Assembly: GCA_029210625.1 (NCBI GenBank)
Contig: JARGFU010000003.1
Coordinates: 186,001 to 250,000, forward strand
Source of the DNA: Deltaproteobacteria bacterium
GTDB lineage: Bacteria; Myxococcota; Myxococcia; SLRQ01
DNA length: 64,000 nt
Direction: 5' to 3'
The position numbers and the translations under genes are program-made. The notes under the pieces are model-generated. The model ran no database searches. It was not told the DNA's origin and was given only the letters and a program-made list of their open reading frames with translations. The number at the start of each line of letters is the position of its first letter. Positions within the stretch are counted from its first letter, which is position 1. Below are positions 24,646-34,048 of the stretch, piece by piece.

Positions 24646-25977
24646 TCAGGGTCCACCCTTGCGGAAGAGCCCCAGCCAGGCGGTGAAGCTCCACCGCGCC
24701 CACAGGACCGAGCGCAGCAGCCTCGCCGCCATCCACACGGCGCCCAACCCCGAGGCGAGCAGGAGCCCGAAGGAGACGCAGAGCTCCCAGACCGGGATGT
24801 CGGTGATGGGGAGCCGCATGATGGTGGTCAGGGGCGCGGTCAGGGGGAAGAAGGTCAGCGCCCGGGCCCAGAAGTGATCCGGCGACTGCAGGATCAGGAT
24901 GCTGCCCATCAGGGGGATCGCGGCGATGAGGGTGAAGATGCCGCTGAGCTGCTGGGCGTGGCGGGCGGTGTCGCCCACGGTGCCGGCGCCGAGCATCAGC
25001 GCGCCGAAGAGGAGGTAGCCGGCGAAGAAGTAGGCCACGGCCCAGGCCACGACCCACAGATCGATGGTGAGGTAGGGCAGGACGGCGGTGGCCGGGAGGA
25101 GCATCACCAGGATCCAGAGGCCGAACTGCAGGAGGCCGGCGCTGCCGATGCCGACGAGCTTGCCGAAGAGGAGCTCCTCGGGGCTGACGTTGGCGAGGAG
25201 CAGCTCGAGGATCCGGTTCTCCTTCTCCTCGGAGAGGCCGAGCAGCAGGTAGCCGGCGCCGGCGAAGATCGCCATGGCCAGCAGGCCCGCGGCGACCACC
25301 GGCAGGACGAAGCGGCGCAGCTCCTCGTTCAGCGCCGGGGGAGGGCGATCCTCGCCCCCGGGGCCGAGGAAGTGCTCCTCGATCTCGGCGACCCCCTCCA
25401 TCGCCCGCTGCTCGACCGCCTCGGGCAGGCGCCCGGAGAGGAGGCCGTGGCGCAGGGCCCGGCGCAGGGAGAGGCCCACGGCGCCTCCCTTGAGCTGGCC
25501 GGCCTCGTCCTGCACCCGGTAGGTGCGCACCGCGCCGGTCTCGAGGTAGTTGGCCTCGAGGAGGGCGAGGACGGTGAGGGCGGGGGGCGCGTCCCCCTCG
25601 CCGAGGAGGGCGGCCCTCCCGGCGGCCTCGTCGGGGAAGAGGAAGAAGCGGTCGGGGGGGCGGGGCGCGTCGGTGGGATCCGGCGCCTCCTCGCCGGCGC
25701 CGGCGCCGGCCTCCCCGGCCATCAGGGCGGCGAGCGCCTCGGGGGTCTCGAAGGCGCCCGCGTCGAGGACGCCGGCCCGGTCGACGATGCCGACCCGCGC
25801 GGGCTCCGGTCCACCGACGATGCGCTCCGGATCGAGGAGCCCCTGGGCGACGACCCCGAGGAGGGGCAGCAGGGGCAGGAGGAGGGTGGAGAAGATCCAC
25901 CCGGGGCGCCGGACAGTGGTCGTGAGCTCGCGCAGGGCGATGCGGCCGGCCATGGCGGGGCTGAAGGAGACGCTCAT
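24646..25977 (-). CDS. ABC-2-type transporter permease (NatB-like)
   Basis: A 443-residue membrane component of an ABC exporter. One N-terminal helix (about residues 28-50, WIFSTLLLPLLPLLGVVAQG), a soluble extracytoplasmic insert of about 200 residues, then five to six clustered helices in the C-terminal half beginning VLPVVAAGLLAMAIFAGAGYL: the ABC2_membrane_3/NatB layout. EEKENRILELLLANVSPEELL in the cytoplasmic loop is the typical coupling segment. It overlaps the ATPase gene by ATGA. Substrate unknown; NatAB exports sodium in Bacillus, but this family is functionally diverse. Confidence 0.87.
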   Translation of the reverse strand: MSVSFSPAMAGRIALRELTTTVRRPGWIFSTLLLPLLPLLGVVAQGLLDPERIVGGPEPARVGIVDRAGVLDAGAFETPEALAALMAGEAGAGAGEEAPDPTDAPRPPDRFFLFPDEAAGRAALLGEGDAPPALTVLALLEANYLETGAVRTYRVQDEAGQLKGGAVGLSLRRALRHGLLSGRLPEAVEQRAMEGVAEIEEHFLGPGGEDRPPPALNEELRRFVLPVVAAGLLAMAIFAGAGYLLLGLSEEKENRILELLLANVSPEELLFGKLVGIGSAGLLQFGLWILVMLLPATAVLPYLTIDLWVVAWAVAYFFAGYLLFGALMLGAGTVGDTARHAQQLSGIFTLIAAIPLMGSILILQSPDHFWARALTFFPLTAPLTTIMRLPITDIPVWELCVSFGLLLASGLGAVWMAARLLRSVLWARWSFTAWLGLFRKGGP

Positions 25978-26975
25978 GAAGGGCTCTCCTCCTCGCCCGG
26001 GAGCGGCGTGGCGAGCTCCTGGCTGAGCCGCGCGCGCAGGGCCTCGTCGTCGGTGCCCTGCGCCTCGAGGACGGCCTCGATGAAGATCTCCTCGAGGGAG
26101 GGCTCGCAGCGGGCGAAGCTGCGGACCTCGACCTCGGCCTCGATCAGGGCTCGCAGGAGGGCGCGCTCGTCCACGCCCTCCGCCAGGCGGAGCTGGAGGG
26201 TCCCCCGCGTCTCGCCCTCGACCGTGGCGAGCCGCTCGATGACGGGCCCGGAGCCCTCGCCGGCGTCCAGCAGGTAGCGGCCGGCGCCGTAGCGAGCGCG
26301 CAGCTCGCCCACCTCGCCCTCGAGCAGCACCTTGCCCGCGCGCACCAGCACGACCCGGTCGCAGAGCTGCTGCACCTGGTCGAGGAGGTGGCTGGAGATG
26401 AGGACGGCGGCGCCGCGGGCCTTCAGCTCGCCGACGACCTCGGCCACCAGCCGGCGCCCCACCGGATCGAGGCCGGTGAAGGGCTCGTCGAGGATGACCA
26501 GCCGCGGCCCGGCGAGGATGGCCGCGCCGAGCTGCACCTTCTGCTGCATCCCCTTGGAGAGGGTGTCGGCCCGGGCGCGGGCGCGGTCAGCGAGGTCGAC
26601 CCGCTCGAGCCACTCCCGCGAGCGGCGGCGCGCCTCGGCCGGGGAGAGCCCGGAGAGGGAGACCAGGTAGGTGAGCAGGGGCAGCACCCGCACCTTGGGG
26701 TAGAGGCCCCGCTCCTCGGGGAGGTAGCCCACCGAGGCCCGGGGGCGCTCGGCCGGGTGGTGACCGACGACCTCGACCGTGCCCGAGTCGGGGCGGAGCA
26801 GATCGAGGAGGAGGCGGACCAGGGTGGTCTTGCCGGCTCCGTTGGGGCCGAGGAGCCCGACGACCTCACCGGGCGCGAGGTGCAGATCGACGCCGTCGAG
26901 CGCCTGGGTGCTGCCCAGCCGCTTGCGGACCCCGGAGAGGCGGAGGAGGGGCTCGGTGGCGCTCTCCCGGGGCAT
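25974..26975 (-). CDS. ABC transporter ATP-binding protein (NatA-like)
   Basis: A 333-residue ATPase pairing with the downstream permease. Walker A GPNGAGKTT near residue 41, signature LSKGMQQKVQLG, Walker B LVILDEPFTGLDP and H-loop ISSH are all intact. After about residue 230 a DUF4162-type C-terminal extension follows, including EPSLEEIFIEAV, which is usual for NatA/CcmA-like exporters. ATG 26975 is chosen because upstream residues in the frame belong to a shadow of infA. Gene order ATPase-permease with a four-base overlap. Confidence 0.9.
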   Translation of the reverse strand: MPRESATEPLLRLSGVRKRLGSTQALDGVDLHLAPGEVVGLLGPNGAGKTTLVRLLLDLLRPDSGTVEVVGHHPAERPRASVGYLPEERGLYPKVRVLPLLTYLVSLSGLSPAEARRRSREWLERVDLADRARARADTLSKGMQQKVQLGAAILAGPRLVILDEPFTGLDPVGRRLVAEVVGELKARGAAVLISSHLLDQVQQLCDRVVLVRAGKVLLEGEVGELRARYGAGRYLLDAGEGSGPVIERLATVEGETRGTLQLRLAEGVDERALLRALIEAEVEVRSFARCEPSLEEIFIEAVLEAQGTDDEALRARLSQELATPLPGEEESPS

Positions 26976-27001
26976 CCCGTCCCGAGGCGAAGGGCCGCGA
27001 C

Positions 27002-27229
27002 CTAGCGGGCGCGGTAGGTGATCCGACCCTTGGTGAGGTCGTAGGGAGAGAGAGCGACGGTGACCTTGTCGCCGAGCACGATCCGGATGAAGAACTTCCG
27101 CATCTTCCCGGAGACGTAGGCGAGGACCTCCTGGCCGTTCTCCTCGTCGCCGACGCGGACGCGGAACATCCCGTTGGGGAGAACCTCGGTGATGGTGCCC
27201 TCGACCTCGATCTGATCTTCCTTCGACAT
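27002..27229 (-). CDS. infA: Translation initiation factor IF-1
   Basis: The 75-residue S1/OB-fold factor that binds the ribosomal A site during initiation and helps IF-2 and IF-3. It begins [20 protein letters not shown] and carries the RVRVGDE and [21 protein letters not shown] blocks found in nearly every IF-1. A strong AAAGGAAGG ribosome site precedes the ATG. It has its own predicted promoter (27259-27287) and lies 26 bases upstream of the NatA-like gene on the same strand. Confidence 0.96.
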   Translation of the reverse strand: MSKEDQIEVEGTITEVLPNGMFRVRVGDEENGQEVLAYVSGKMRKFFIRIVLGDKVTVALSPYDLTKGRITYRAR

Positions 27230-27258
27230 GCCTTCCTTTCGCTCCTTGAGGCGCGCGG

Positions 27259-27287
27259 AAGGTAGCCGCGCCGGAAGTCCCGGTCAA
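27259..27287 (-). promoter_or_regulatory. Predicted sigma-70-type promoter of infA
   Basis: Read on the minus strand: TTGACC (27287-27282), 17 bases, TACCTT (27264-27259). The leader to the infA ATG would be about 22 bases. The same layout recurs before hisS. Confidence 0.55.
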
Positions 27288-27345
27288 GCCAGCGGGAATC
27301 CTGCCTTTCTCCGGGAGCGCCCACCGTAGTAACCTGCCTGGAGGT

Positions 27346-30300
27346 ATGGCGACATCCAGAGTGCTCATCGTCGAGGCCGATCAGGAGCTGGGCCTGTCCA
27401 TGGCCTCGGTCATCCATCGGCAGGGTGTGGAAACCGAGATCGTCGAGACGGCCCCGGAAGCCAGACGGGTCCTGGAGGAGCGCGGCGCCGCCCTGGTGAT
27501 CGTCCGCGCCGAGCTCGAGGGGACCTCGGGCTTCGCCTTCACCGGGAGGCTGAAGAAGTCCCCGGAGACCGCCGAAATCAAGGTGATCCTCATCTCCAGC
27601 GAGTCCACGCCCGCGGCCATCGAGCAGCACCGCAGCGGCCCGGCGCCCGCCGACGGCTACCTCCTGGTGCCCTTCGAGATGAGCAGCCTCGAACGGATGA
27701 TCACGGAGTTCATTCCCGAGGGGTCGGGCGAGCCGGAGGCCGCGGAGGCGGCCGGGGCCGAGCCGGCCGACGGGGGTGAGGCCCCGGTCGAGGCCGTCGC
27801 CGAGGCCCCCGCCGAGGGGGGGCAGCCCGAGATCCCCACCGAGGGGGACGTGGACGCCGCCCTCGACGACGCCTTCTCCGGTCAGGGGGGAGGCAGCAGC
27901 GATCCCCTCGCCGGGGTCCCCGAGGTCCCCGCCGAGGCCTACGCGGCCCTCGGCCAGGCGCCCGGCGCCCCTCCGGGGCTGCCTCCGAAGCTGCCCTCCC
28001 GGGCCCGGAAGGAGTCGGTCACCGAGGAGGATCGGGCCTTCATCGATCAGCTCTTCGGCTCCCTCGCCGACCGCAAGTCCGAGCTGCTGGCCGAGGCCCG
28101 CCGCCGCAAGGCCGAGGCGCGGCCCAAGCGGCGCAGCACCCTCGGCGGCCCCGAGGAGAAGATCCAGGCCCTGCGGGAGGAGCTCAAGGATCGCGACATC
28201 GCCGTGGCCCGCCTCTCCGAGATCTGGCGGGCGCGCGAGCGCGAGGTCGGCGGCTTCGAGGACCGGGTCCACGAGAAGGAGGTCGAGGCCCAGGGCCTGA
28301 AGCTCCAGCTCCAGGACATGGTCTCGCGCCTCGAGAAGGCCCGCTCCGTGCTCGAGCAGCGCGAGGCCGAGCACTCGGCGATGGTCGACAGCCTCCTCTC
28401 CCAGAAGGTGATGGAGGAGAAGGACCTCATCGAGGTGGTCGCGGGCAAGGAGAAGCAGGTCAACGACCTGCGCCGTGAGGTCCGCGCCCGGGAGGACGAG
28501 GTCTCCTCCCTCGGGGTCGCCCTCGAGCAGGCCCAGCAGGACCACGACGTCCTCGAGAAGCGCAGCCAGCGGGCGCTCCTCGCCGCCGAGATGCGGGAGA
28601 CCAAGCTCAAGGGCTCGCTGGCCGAGCGCGAGGGGCAGGTCGCCAACCTCCAGATCGACGTCGCCGTCGCGCGCGACGAGATCGCCGCCCGGGCCGCCGA
28701 GGCCGAGGAGCGGGAGGCGCTGCAGAAGCAGGCCTACCGGGAGCTGCAGGCCACCCTCGAGAAGGTGGAGGCCGACCGGGACTGGAAGCTGCGCGAGAAG
28801 ATGGAGGAGATGGACCGGGCGCAGGCGGCCATCCTGCAGCTCGAGAAGGATCTCGACGCCACCCGGACCCAGCACGACGAGGAGCTCACCGAACTCAACG
28901 GGCTGCTCACCGAGTCCGAGACCCAGATCGACGAGCTGGAGGCGATGCTGCTGCGCACCGAGCAGCAGCGTGACGCCGTCAGCCAGAGCCTGCGGGATCG
29001 CCTGCAGGATCGCGCCACCACCATCGCCGAGCTCCAGGGCGAGCTCCAGGAGACCCGGGCCGAGGGCGTGCGCCGCGAGGCCGAGCTCGGCGAGACCCTC
29101 GAGGAGGAGCGCGCCCGCGTCGTCGATCTCGAGACCAGCCTGCTGCGCAGCCGCGAGGCGGCCAGCGAGGCCGAGGCCGAGCTGCGCAACCGGATCTCCG
29201 AGCTGGAGAAGTCCCTCGAGGACGCCCGGAACGAGCACGCGACCTTCGCCGAGGAGGCCGAGGCCCGCGAGGCGGGGCTGAACGAGGAGCTCTCCTCCGC
29301 CCGCGAGCGGATCGGTGAGCTCGAGGGCGAGCTCGAGGCCCTGGAGATCGCCAAGAAGGAGCAGGCCGAGGAGCTGCACGCCGAGATCGCCTCGCGCGAC
29401 GAGGCCCTCGCCAAGCTGCAGCAGGAACTCGAGGAGACCCGCGCGGACCTCGAGCGGCAGCTGGCCCAGGCCAACGCCGACATCGAGGGTCTGCGGGGCG
29501 TGCGCGAGAACCTCACCGAGGAGCTCAACACCTCCCGCCAGGAGAACGCGACCCTCACCGGCTCCCTGGACGAGGCCCGCTCGCGGATCGGCTCGCTGGA
29601 GTCCGACCTGCAGACCTCCCGGGAGGAGTCCTCCCGGCTCACCGGGGATCTGGGCTCGGCCCGCGAGCGCATCGCCGGACTGGAGGACGATCTCACCGCC
29701 CTGCAGGAGGCCAAGGAGGCCTCCGAGGAGGCGCTGCGAGACGAGCTCGGCGCCCGGGACGAGACCATCGTGGGGCTCAACGCCCAGATCGCCGAGCTCT
29801 CGGCCGACAAGACCGGCCTCGAGGGCGAGCTGGAGCGGACCCGGGAGAAGATCTCCGGGCTCGAGGGCGACCTCGCTGCCCTGGGTCAGGCGCGGGACAC
29901 CCTGGAGCAGAACCTCCGGGCCGAGATCGCCGCCCGGGACGAGGGAATGGCCGGGCTCGAGGGCGAGCTGGGCGAGGCCCGGGGGCGCATCGGGCAGCTC
30001 GAGGGCGAGCTGGGCGAGGCGAACGAGCGCATCGAGAACCTCCGGGCGGCGGTGGCCGACGGCGAGAGCCAGACCCAGACCCTGGAGCACGAGGCCGCCG
30101 AGGCGGCGCAGGCCGCGGCGAAGCGCGAGACCGAGCTGCACGGGATCATCCAGGCCCGGGATCAGAGCCTGGCCGAGCTGCAGGCCGCGCTCGAGCAGAC
30201 CCGCGTGGCCGGCGAGGCCCAGGCCACCGAGCTGCAGGCCTCGGTCGCCGATCGCGAGGAGCAGATCCAGCGCCTCACCGAGCAGCTCTCGGAGTCCAAC

Positions 30301-31383
30301 CGCAACCAGGCGGCCCTCCAGAGCCAGAGCGGCGAGCAGATCGCCGCCCTCCAGGCCCAGCTGGCCGAGGCCCAGCAGCAGGGTCAGGCCCTCGGCGCGC
30401 AGCTGGCCGAGGCCCAGGCCGGCCTGCAGCAGGCCGCGGCCGACGCCAAGGCGGCCGCCGACGCTCACGTCGCCGAGATGCACGCCATGCGGGCGGATGC
30501 CCAGGCGCAGATCGCCGAGGCCGACGAGATGGGCAAGGCCCAGGGCGTGGCCCTGAGCTCGATGACCGAGCAGAACTCCGCCCTCGAGGAGCAGGTGAAG
30601 GCCCTCGGTCGGCAGCTCGAGGAGCTGCAGGCGCGGGCCACCAGCGAGGCCGAGGCCGCCGGCGAGCGCGCCCGGAAGCTGGGCGCCGAGCTCGACGACA
30701 CCCAGAGCCGCCTCTCGGCGGTGCAGGCCGAGCTCGACGAGACCCGGGCGGCCCAGCACCAGGCCGAGGAGTCCCTGCGCTCGGAGAAGGCCTCCCACGC
30801 GACCGCCCTCGAGGCCGCCGAGGAGAAGCGCAAGGAGACCGTCACCAAGGCCAACGGCTTCATCGAGCAGGCCAAGGAGCAGATCGCCGCCTACAAGAAG
30901 AAGATGGCCGCGATGGAGTCCAAGCTCGAGACCGCCGCCCAGGCCCAGGCCAACGCCGAGAAGAGCGTGCAGCAGCGGATGAAGGGGGCCGAGAAGACCC
31001 TCTCCGATCTGCGCGATCGCCTGGAGAAGGCCACGACCGAGGCCCGGGAGATGCGGGCGAAGGTCATCGCGGCCAAGGAGGAGGCGCGGGCCGAGGCCAA
31101 GGTCGAGATCGAGAAGCGGGAGGCCAGCCGCTCCCAGGAGCTCAAGCGCCTGCAGGCCGCCCTCCAGGAGAAGTCCAAGGCCCTCAAGGTCGCGGAGCTG
31201 GAGCTGGGGCGCCTGAAGACCCGCGGCGCCAAGGCCCGGCCGGCCGGCCAGGGGACCGGCGTCCGCGAGCGGCCGGAGATCTCGGACGAGGATGCGTCCT
31301 CCAAGACCATGGTGGCGCCCATCCCCAAGGCCGAGGACGAGGACGACGAGCTGGGCGACATCCTCGACAACCTCGGGGGCTAG
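27346..31383 (+). CDS. AglZ/FrzS-like pseudo-receiver plus giant coiled-coil protein
   Basis: 1345 residues. Residues 5-120 are a CheY-like receiver fold (RVLIVEADQELG; ALVIVRAELEGTSGF; KVILISSES; GYLLVPF) in which the phospho-accepting Asp is replaced (R/A in VIVRAEL) and the Lys of the usual KPF is V, so it is a pseudo-receiver. Residues 120-250 are an Ala/Pro/Glu-rich linker with two short acidic helices. About 260-1290 is almost unbroken heptad coiled coil. The tail is acidic (DEDDELGDILDNLGG). Length and domain order match Myxococcus AglZ (about 1395 residues), which binds MglA and organises gliding focal adhesions; FrzS is similar but shorter. Gliding function here is an inference from architecture. 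Confidence 0.75.
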   Translation: MATSRVLIVEADQELGLSMASVIHRQGVETEIVETAPEARRVLEERGAALVIVRAELEGTSGFAFTGRLKKSPETAEIKVILISSESTPAAIEQHRSGPAPADGYLLVPFEMSSLERMITEFIPEGSGEPEAAEAAGAEPADGGEAPVEAVAEAPAEGGQPEIPTEGDVDAALDDAFSGQGGGSSDPLAGVPEVPAEAYAALGQAPGAPPGLPPKLPSRARKESVTEEDRAFIDQLFGSLADRKSELLAEARRRKAEARPKRRSTLGGPEEKIQALREELKDRDIAVARLSEIWRAREREVGGFEDRVHEKEVEAQGLKLQLQDMVSRLEKARSVLEQREAEHSAMVDSLLSQKVMEEKDLIEVVAGKEKQVNDLRREVRAREDEVSSLGVALEQAQQDHDVLEKRSQRALLAAEMRETKLKGSLAEREGQVANLQIDVAVARDEIAARAAEAEEREALQKQAYRELQATLEKVEADRDWKLREKMEEMDRAQAAILQLEKDLDATRTQHDEELTELNGLLTESETQIDELEAMLLRTEQQRDAVSQSLRDRLQDRATTIAELQGELQETRAEGVRREAELGETLEEERARVVDLETSLLRSREAASEAEAELRNRISELEKSLEDARNEHATFAEEAEAREAGLNEELSSARERIGELEGELEALEIAKKEQAEELHAEIASRDEALAKLQQELEETRADLERQLAQANADIEGLRGVRENLTEELNTSRQENATLTGSLDEARSRIGSLESDLQTSREESSRLTGDLGSARERIAGLEDDLTALQEAKEASEEALRDELGARDETIVGLNAQIAELSADKTGLEGELERTREKISGLEGDLAALGQARDTLEQNLRAEIAARDEGMAGLEGELGEARGRIGQLEGELGEANERIENLRAAVADGESQTQTLEHEAAEAAQAAAKRETELHGIIQARDQSLAELQAALEQTRVAGEAQATELQASVADREEQIQRLTEQLSESNRNQAALQSQSGEQIAALQAQLAEAQQQGQALGAQLAEAQAGLQQAAADAKAAADAHVAEMHAMRADAQAQIAEADEMGKAQGVALSSMTEQNSALEEQVKALGRQLEELQARATSEAEAAGERARKLGAELDDTQSRLSAVQAELDETRAAQHQAEESLRSEKASHATALEAAEEKRKETVTKANGFIEQAKEQIAAYKKKMAAMESKLETAAQAQANAEKSVQQRMKGAEKTLSDLRDRLEKATTEAREMRAKVIAAKEEARAEAKVEIEKREASRSQELKRLQAALQEKSKALKVAELELGRLKTRGAKARPAGQGTGVRERPEISDEDASSKTMVAPIPKAEDEDDELGDILDNLGG

Positions 31384-31493
31384 GAGCGCGGGCCGCCGGC
31401 CGGCGGATCCTTAGCTCTTCCAGGCCCTTCCTGGCGAGGGTGCTCCGCTTCTTCTAGAATCGGGGGATTCCATCCCGGGGAGGGATCTCTCTA

Positions 31494-33971
31494 ATGAAGT
31501 ACGCGCTGTCCTCTGCAAGCCTCGGCCTGGCCCTCGTCCTCACGCTCGCCGGCTGTGACGGCTGCGGCACCGGCACCACCTACATCGACGGCGGCTCGGG
31601 GAACGACTCCGGGACGACCTCCTGCGTCACCGACTCCGAGTGTGCCTCGGGGTGGACCTGTGAGTCGGGCGTCTGCACCGAGCCCTTCTTCTGCCGCAGC
31701 GACCTCGACTGCCCGGCCGGCCAGACCTGCAACCTGCTGACCGGCTCCTGCGGGGGCGGGACCCCCGACGGCGGCACCGACGGAGGCGGCACGGACGGGG
31801 GCGGCACGGACGGCGGCGACACCGACGGCGGGGTGCAGATCTGCAATCCCCTCGAGGCCCGCTGCAGCGCCGATCAGCTCTCGGTGGAGGAGTGCGTGGC
31901 GGACGGCTCCGCCTGGAACGTCACCCCCTGCGTGGCGCCGAGCCCGGTCTGCTACTCGGGCGCCTGCGTGGCCTGCAGCCCGGGGGCGGCCACCTGCAAC
32001 GGCGAGGTGGCCGAGATCTGCCGCGGCGACGGCTCGGGCTACGACACCCTCGACTGCGCCCAGAGCGGCCAGTCCTGCGTGGGCGGCGCCTGCCAGCTCT
32101 GCACGCCGGGCGCGACCCAGTGCGCCGACGCGACGACCGCCAGCACCTGCAACCCCACCGGTACCGCCTGGGTGGACACCGCCTGCACCAACGGCTCCTG
32201 CGACGCGGCCTCGGGCCAGTGCCTGGTCCAGACCTGCACCCCGGGGGTGCGCGCCTGCCAGGGCAGCCAGCTGATGGAGTGCAACGCCGGCGGGACCGGC
32301 CTCGATCTGGTCGAGGACTGCGCGGCCACCGGCAAGGGCTGCCAGGGCGACGTCTGCGTCTCCCTCTGCGATCAGGCAGTGGCCCAGAACTCCTACATCG
32401 GCTGCGAGTACTGGCCGGTGGTGCTGGCGAACTCGGTGGACGCCCGCTTCCACAGCGACTTCGCGGTGGTGGTCTCGAACCCGAACGTCTCGCCGGCGAC
32501 CGTGACGGTGAACAACGCCGCGGGCACCCAGGTGGCCTCGACCACCGTGGCCGCCGGTCAGCTCGCGACGATCAACCTGCCCTGGAACGCGCTGGACGCG
32601 CGGGTCGCCGGGGCGGGGCAGAACGAGATGGTCCCGCACACCGCCAAGGGCGCCATCGCCTACCGGCTGGTGAGCGACGTCCCGGTGACGGCCTACCAGT
32701 ACAACCCCCTCTCCAGCGTCTACGCCGGCCCCTGCCTGGAAGGGAACACGCCGGACAACCCCTGCTACTCCTTCTCCAACGACGCCTCGCTCCTGCTGCC
32801 GGCCCACGTCTACGGGGACGCCGCGGCCAGCCCGGCCAGCACCTACCTCTCCATGGCGATGCCGCACGCCAAGCTGCACATCGACCTGGTCTGCGTGGAT
32901 CCGATCTTCGGCAACTCGAACTGGGGCTCGGCGGATCTCGCCCAGCCGGCCTTCACGGCCATCGTGGCCACCGCGCCGGGGACCACGAGCGTCACGGTGA
33001 ACCCGCGGGGCGCCATCGCCACCGGCGACGGCGTGCCGGTGCAGATCGGCCCCGGGCAGGTGACGACCTTCACCCTGCAGCAGTACGAGGTGCTGCAGCT
33101 GGCCTCGGCGCCCAGCGGCTCGCCCACCACCGTCTCGGGCCAGCGGGGCCCCCTGGGCTCGGACCTCGACTGCCTCTTCGGCAGCTACTACTTCTTCGAC
33201 ACCCACTACGAGTGGCCGGCCTCGGACCTCACGGGCTCCATCATCACCTCGGACAAGCCGGTGGCGGTCTACGGCGGCGCGGAGTGCCGCTTCATGCCCT
33301 ACGGCGAGTGGGCCTGCGACCACATGGAGCAGCAGCTCTTCCCCTTCGAGAACTGGGGATTCGAGTACGTGGGCACCCACTCCACGCCCACTGGCACCTC
33401 CGATCCGGGCGACATCTGGCGGGTCGTGGCGGCGGCGGACAACACGGTCGTGACCTTCACCCCTCCTTCGGCCTGCTCGACCTGCAGTGGCGGCCAGGCG
33501 ACCCTGAGCGCCGGCCAGAAGCTGGAGTTCCAGACCAACCAGGACTTCATGGTCTCGTCCCCGGACGCGGCGCACCCCTTCATGCTGGTGCAGTATTTCG
33601 TGGGCCAGAACGCGACGGGCTCCAACGTGGGTGATCCGACGATGATCCTCTCGGTGCCCACGGCGCAGTACCGGAACGACTACGCGTTCACCACGCCCCT
33701 GACCATCGCCCAGGACTACGTGAACATCGTGAAGCCGACCGGCGCCGACGTCAGCATCGACGGGGTCCTGGTCTCGCCCGCGGGCGGCTGGGTGCCCATC
33801 CCCGGTACCCCCTGGGTGCGCGGGAGGGCCACGGTGAGCGACGGCGCCCACCGGGTCAGCGCGACCGCGCCCATCGGGCTGACGGTCTACGGCTACGACG
33901 AGTACGTCTCCTACGGCTACCCCGGCGGCCTCGATCTGCGGCCGATCGTCATCATCACCCCGGGCGGGTAG
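31494..33971 (+). CDS. IgGFc-binding-domain lipoprotein with cysteine-rich stalk
   Basis: 825 residues, exported as a lipoprotein: the lipobox LTLAGC places the acylated Cys at 21. Residues 40-80 hold two SDCD/SECA-type Cys-rich units (DSECASGWTCESGVC, DLDCPAGQTCNL), then a flexible GGTDGGGTDGG linker, then four further Cys repeats to about 300. Residues 330-810 match the IgGFc_binding domain (SDFAVVVSNPN, PVTAYQYNPL, SNDASLLLPAHVYG, SDKPVAVYGG, YGYDEYVSYGYPGG), a family of surface or secreted proteins expanded in Myxococcota. Binding partner unknown. GAGGGA precedes ATG 31494. Confidence 0.85.
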   Translation: MKYALSSASLGLALVLTLAGCDGCGTGTTYIDGGSGNDSGTTSCVTDSECASGWTCESGVCTEPFFCRSDLDCPAGQTCNLLTGSCGGGTPDGGTDGGGTDGGGTDGGDTDGGVQICNPLEARCSADQLSVEECVADGSAWNVTPCVAPSPVCYSGACVACSPGAATCNGEVAEICRGDGSGYDTLDCAQSGQSCVGGACQLCTPGATQCADATTASTCNPTGTAWVDTACTNGSCDAASGQCLVQTCTPGVRACQGSQLMECNAGGTGLDLVEDCAATGKGCQGDVCVSLCDQAVAQNSYIGCEYWPVVLANSVDARFHSDFAVVVSNPNVSPATVTVNNAAGTQVASTTVAAGQLATINLPWNALDARVAGAGQNEMVPHTAKGAIAYRLVSDVPVTAYQYNPLSSVYAGPCLEGNTPDNPCYSFSNDASLLLPAHVYGDAAASPASTYLSMAMPHAKLHIDLVCVDPIFGNSNWGSADLAQPAFTAIVATAPGTTSVTVNPRGAIATGDGVPVQIGPGQVTTFTLQQYEVLQLASAPSGSPTTVSGQRGPLGSDLDCLFGSYYFFDTHYEWPASDLTGSIITSDKPVAVYGGAECRFMPYGEWACDHMEQQLFPFENWGFEYVGTHSTPTGTSDPGDIWRVVAAADNTVVTFTPPSACSTCSGGQATLSAGQKLEFQTNQDFMVSSPDAAHPFMLVQYFVGQNATGSNVGDPTMILSVPTAQYRNDYAFTTPLTIAQDYVNIVKPTGADVSIDGVLVSPAGGWVPIPGTPWVRGRATVSDGAHRVSATAPIGLTVYGYDEYVSYGYPGGLDLRPIVIITPGG

Positions 33972-33985
33972 GGCGCGAGACGAAG

Positions 33986-34022
33986 ACGGCCCGGGCCTCT
34001 CCGGAGAGAGGCGCCGGGCCGT
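33986..34022. terminator. Bidirectional stem-loop between convergent genes
   Basis: ACGGCCCGGGCCTCTC pairs with GAGAGGCGCCGGGCCGT with a single bulged base and a short CGGA-like loop, ending close to a CTTT run. It lies between the ends of the IgGFc lipoprotein gene and the SDR gene and would serve either direction. Confidence 0.75.
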
Positions 34023-34048
34023 GAGGCTTTCCCGAGCCAGAGGTCCGT

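Noticed and set aside
26866-30798. 1310-codon minus-strand frame
   Set aside because: Shadow of the coiled-coil gene: Leu/Gly-rich low complexity that mirrors Gln/Glu-rich heptads; contains infA and ATPase fragments in other frames.
31760-31840. Tandem GGCACGGACGGGGGC-type repeats
   Set aside because: They encode the GGTDGG linker of the IgGFc lipoprotein; coding, not an independent repeat element.
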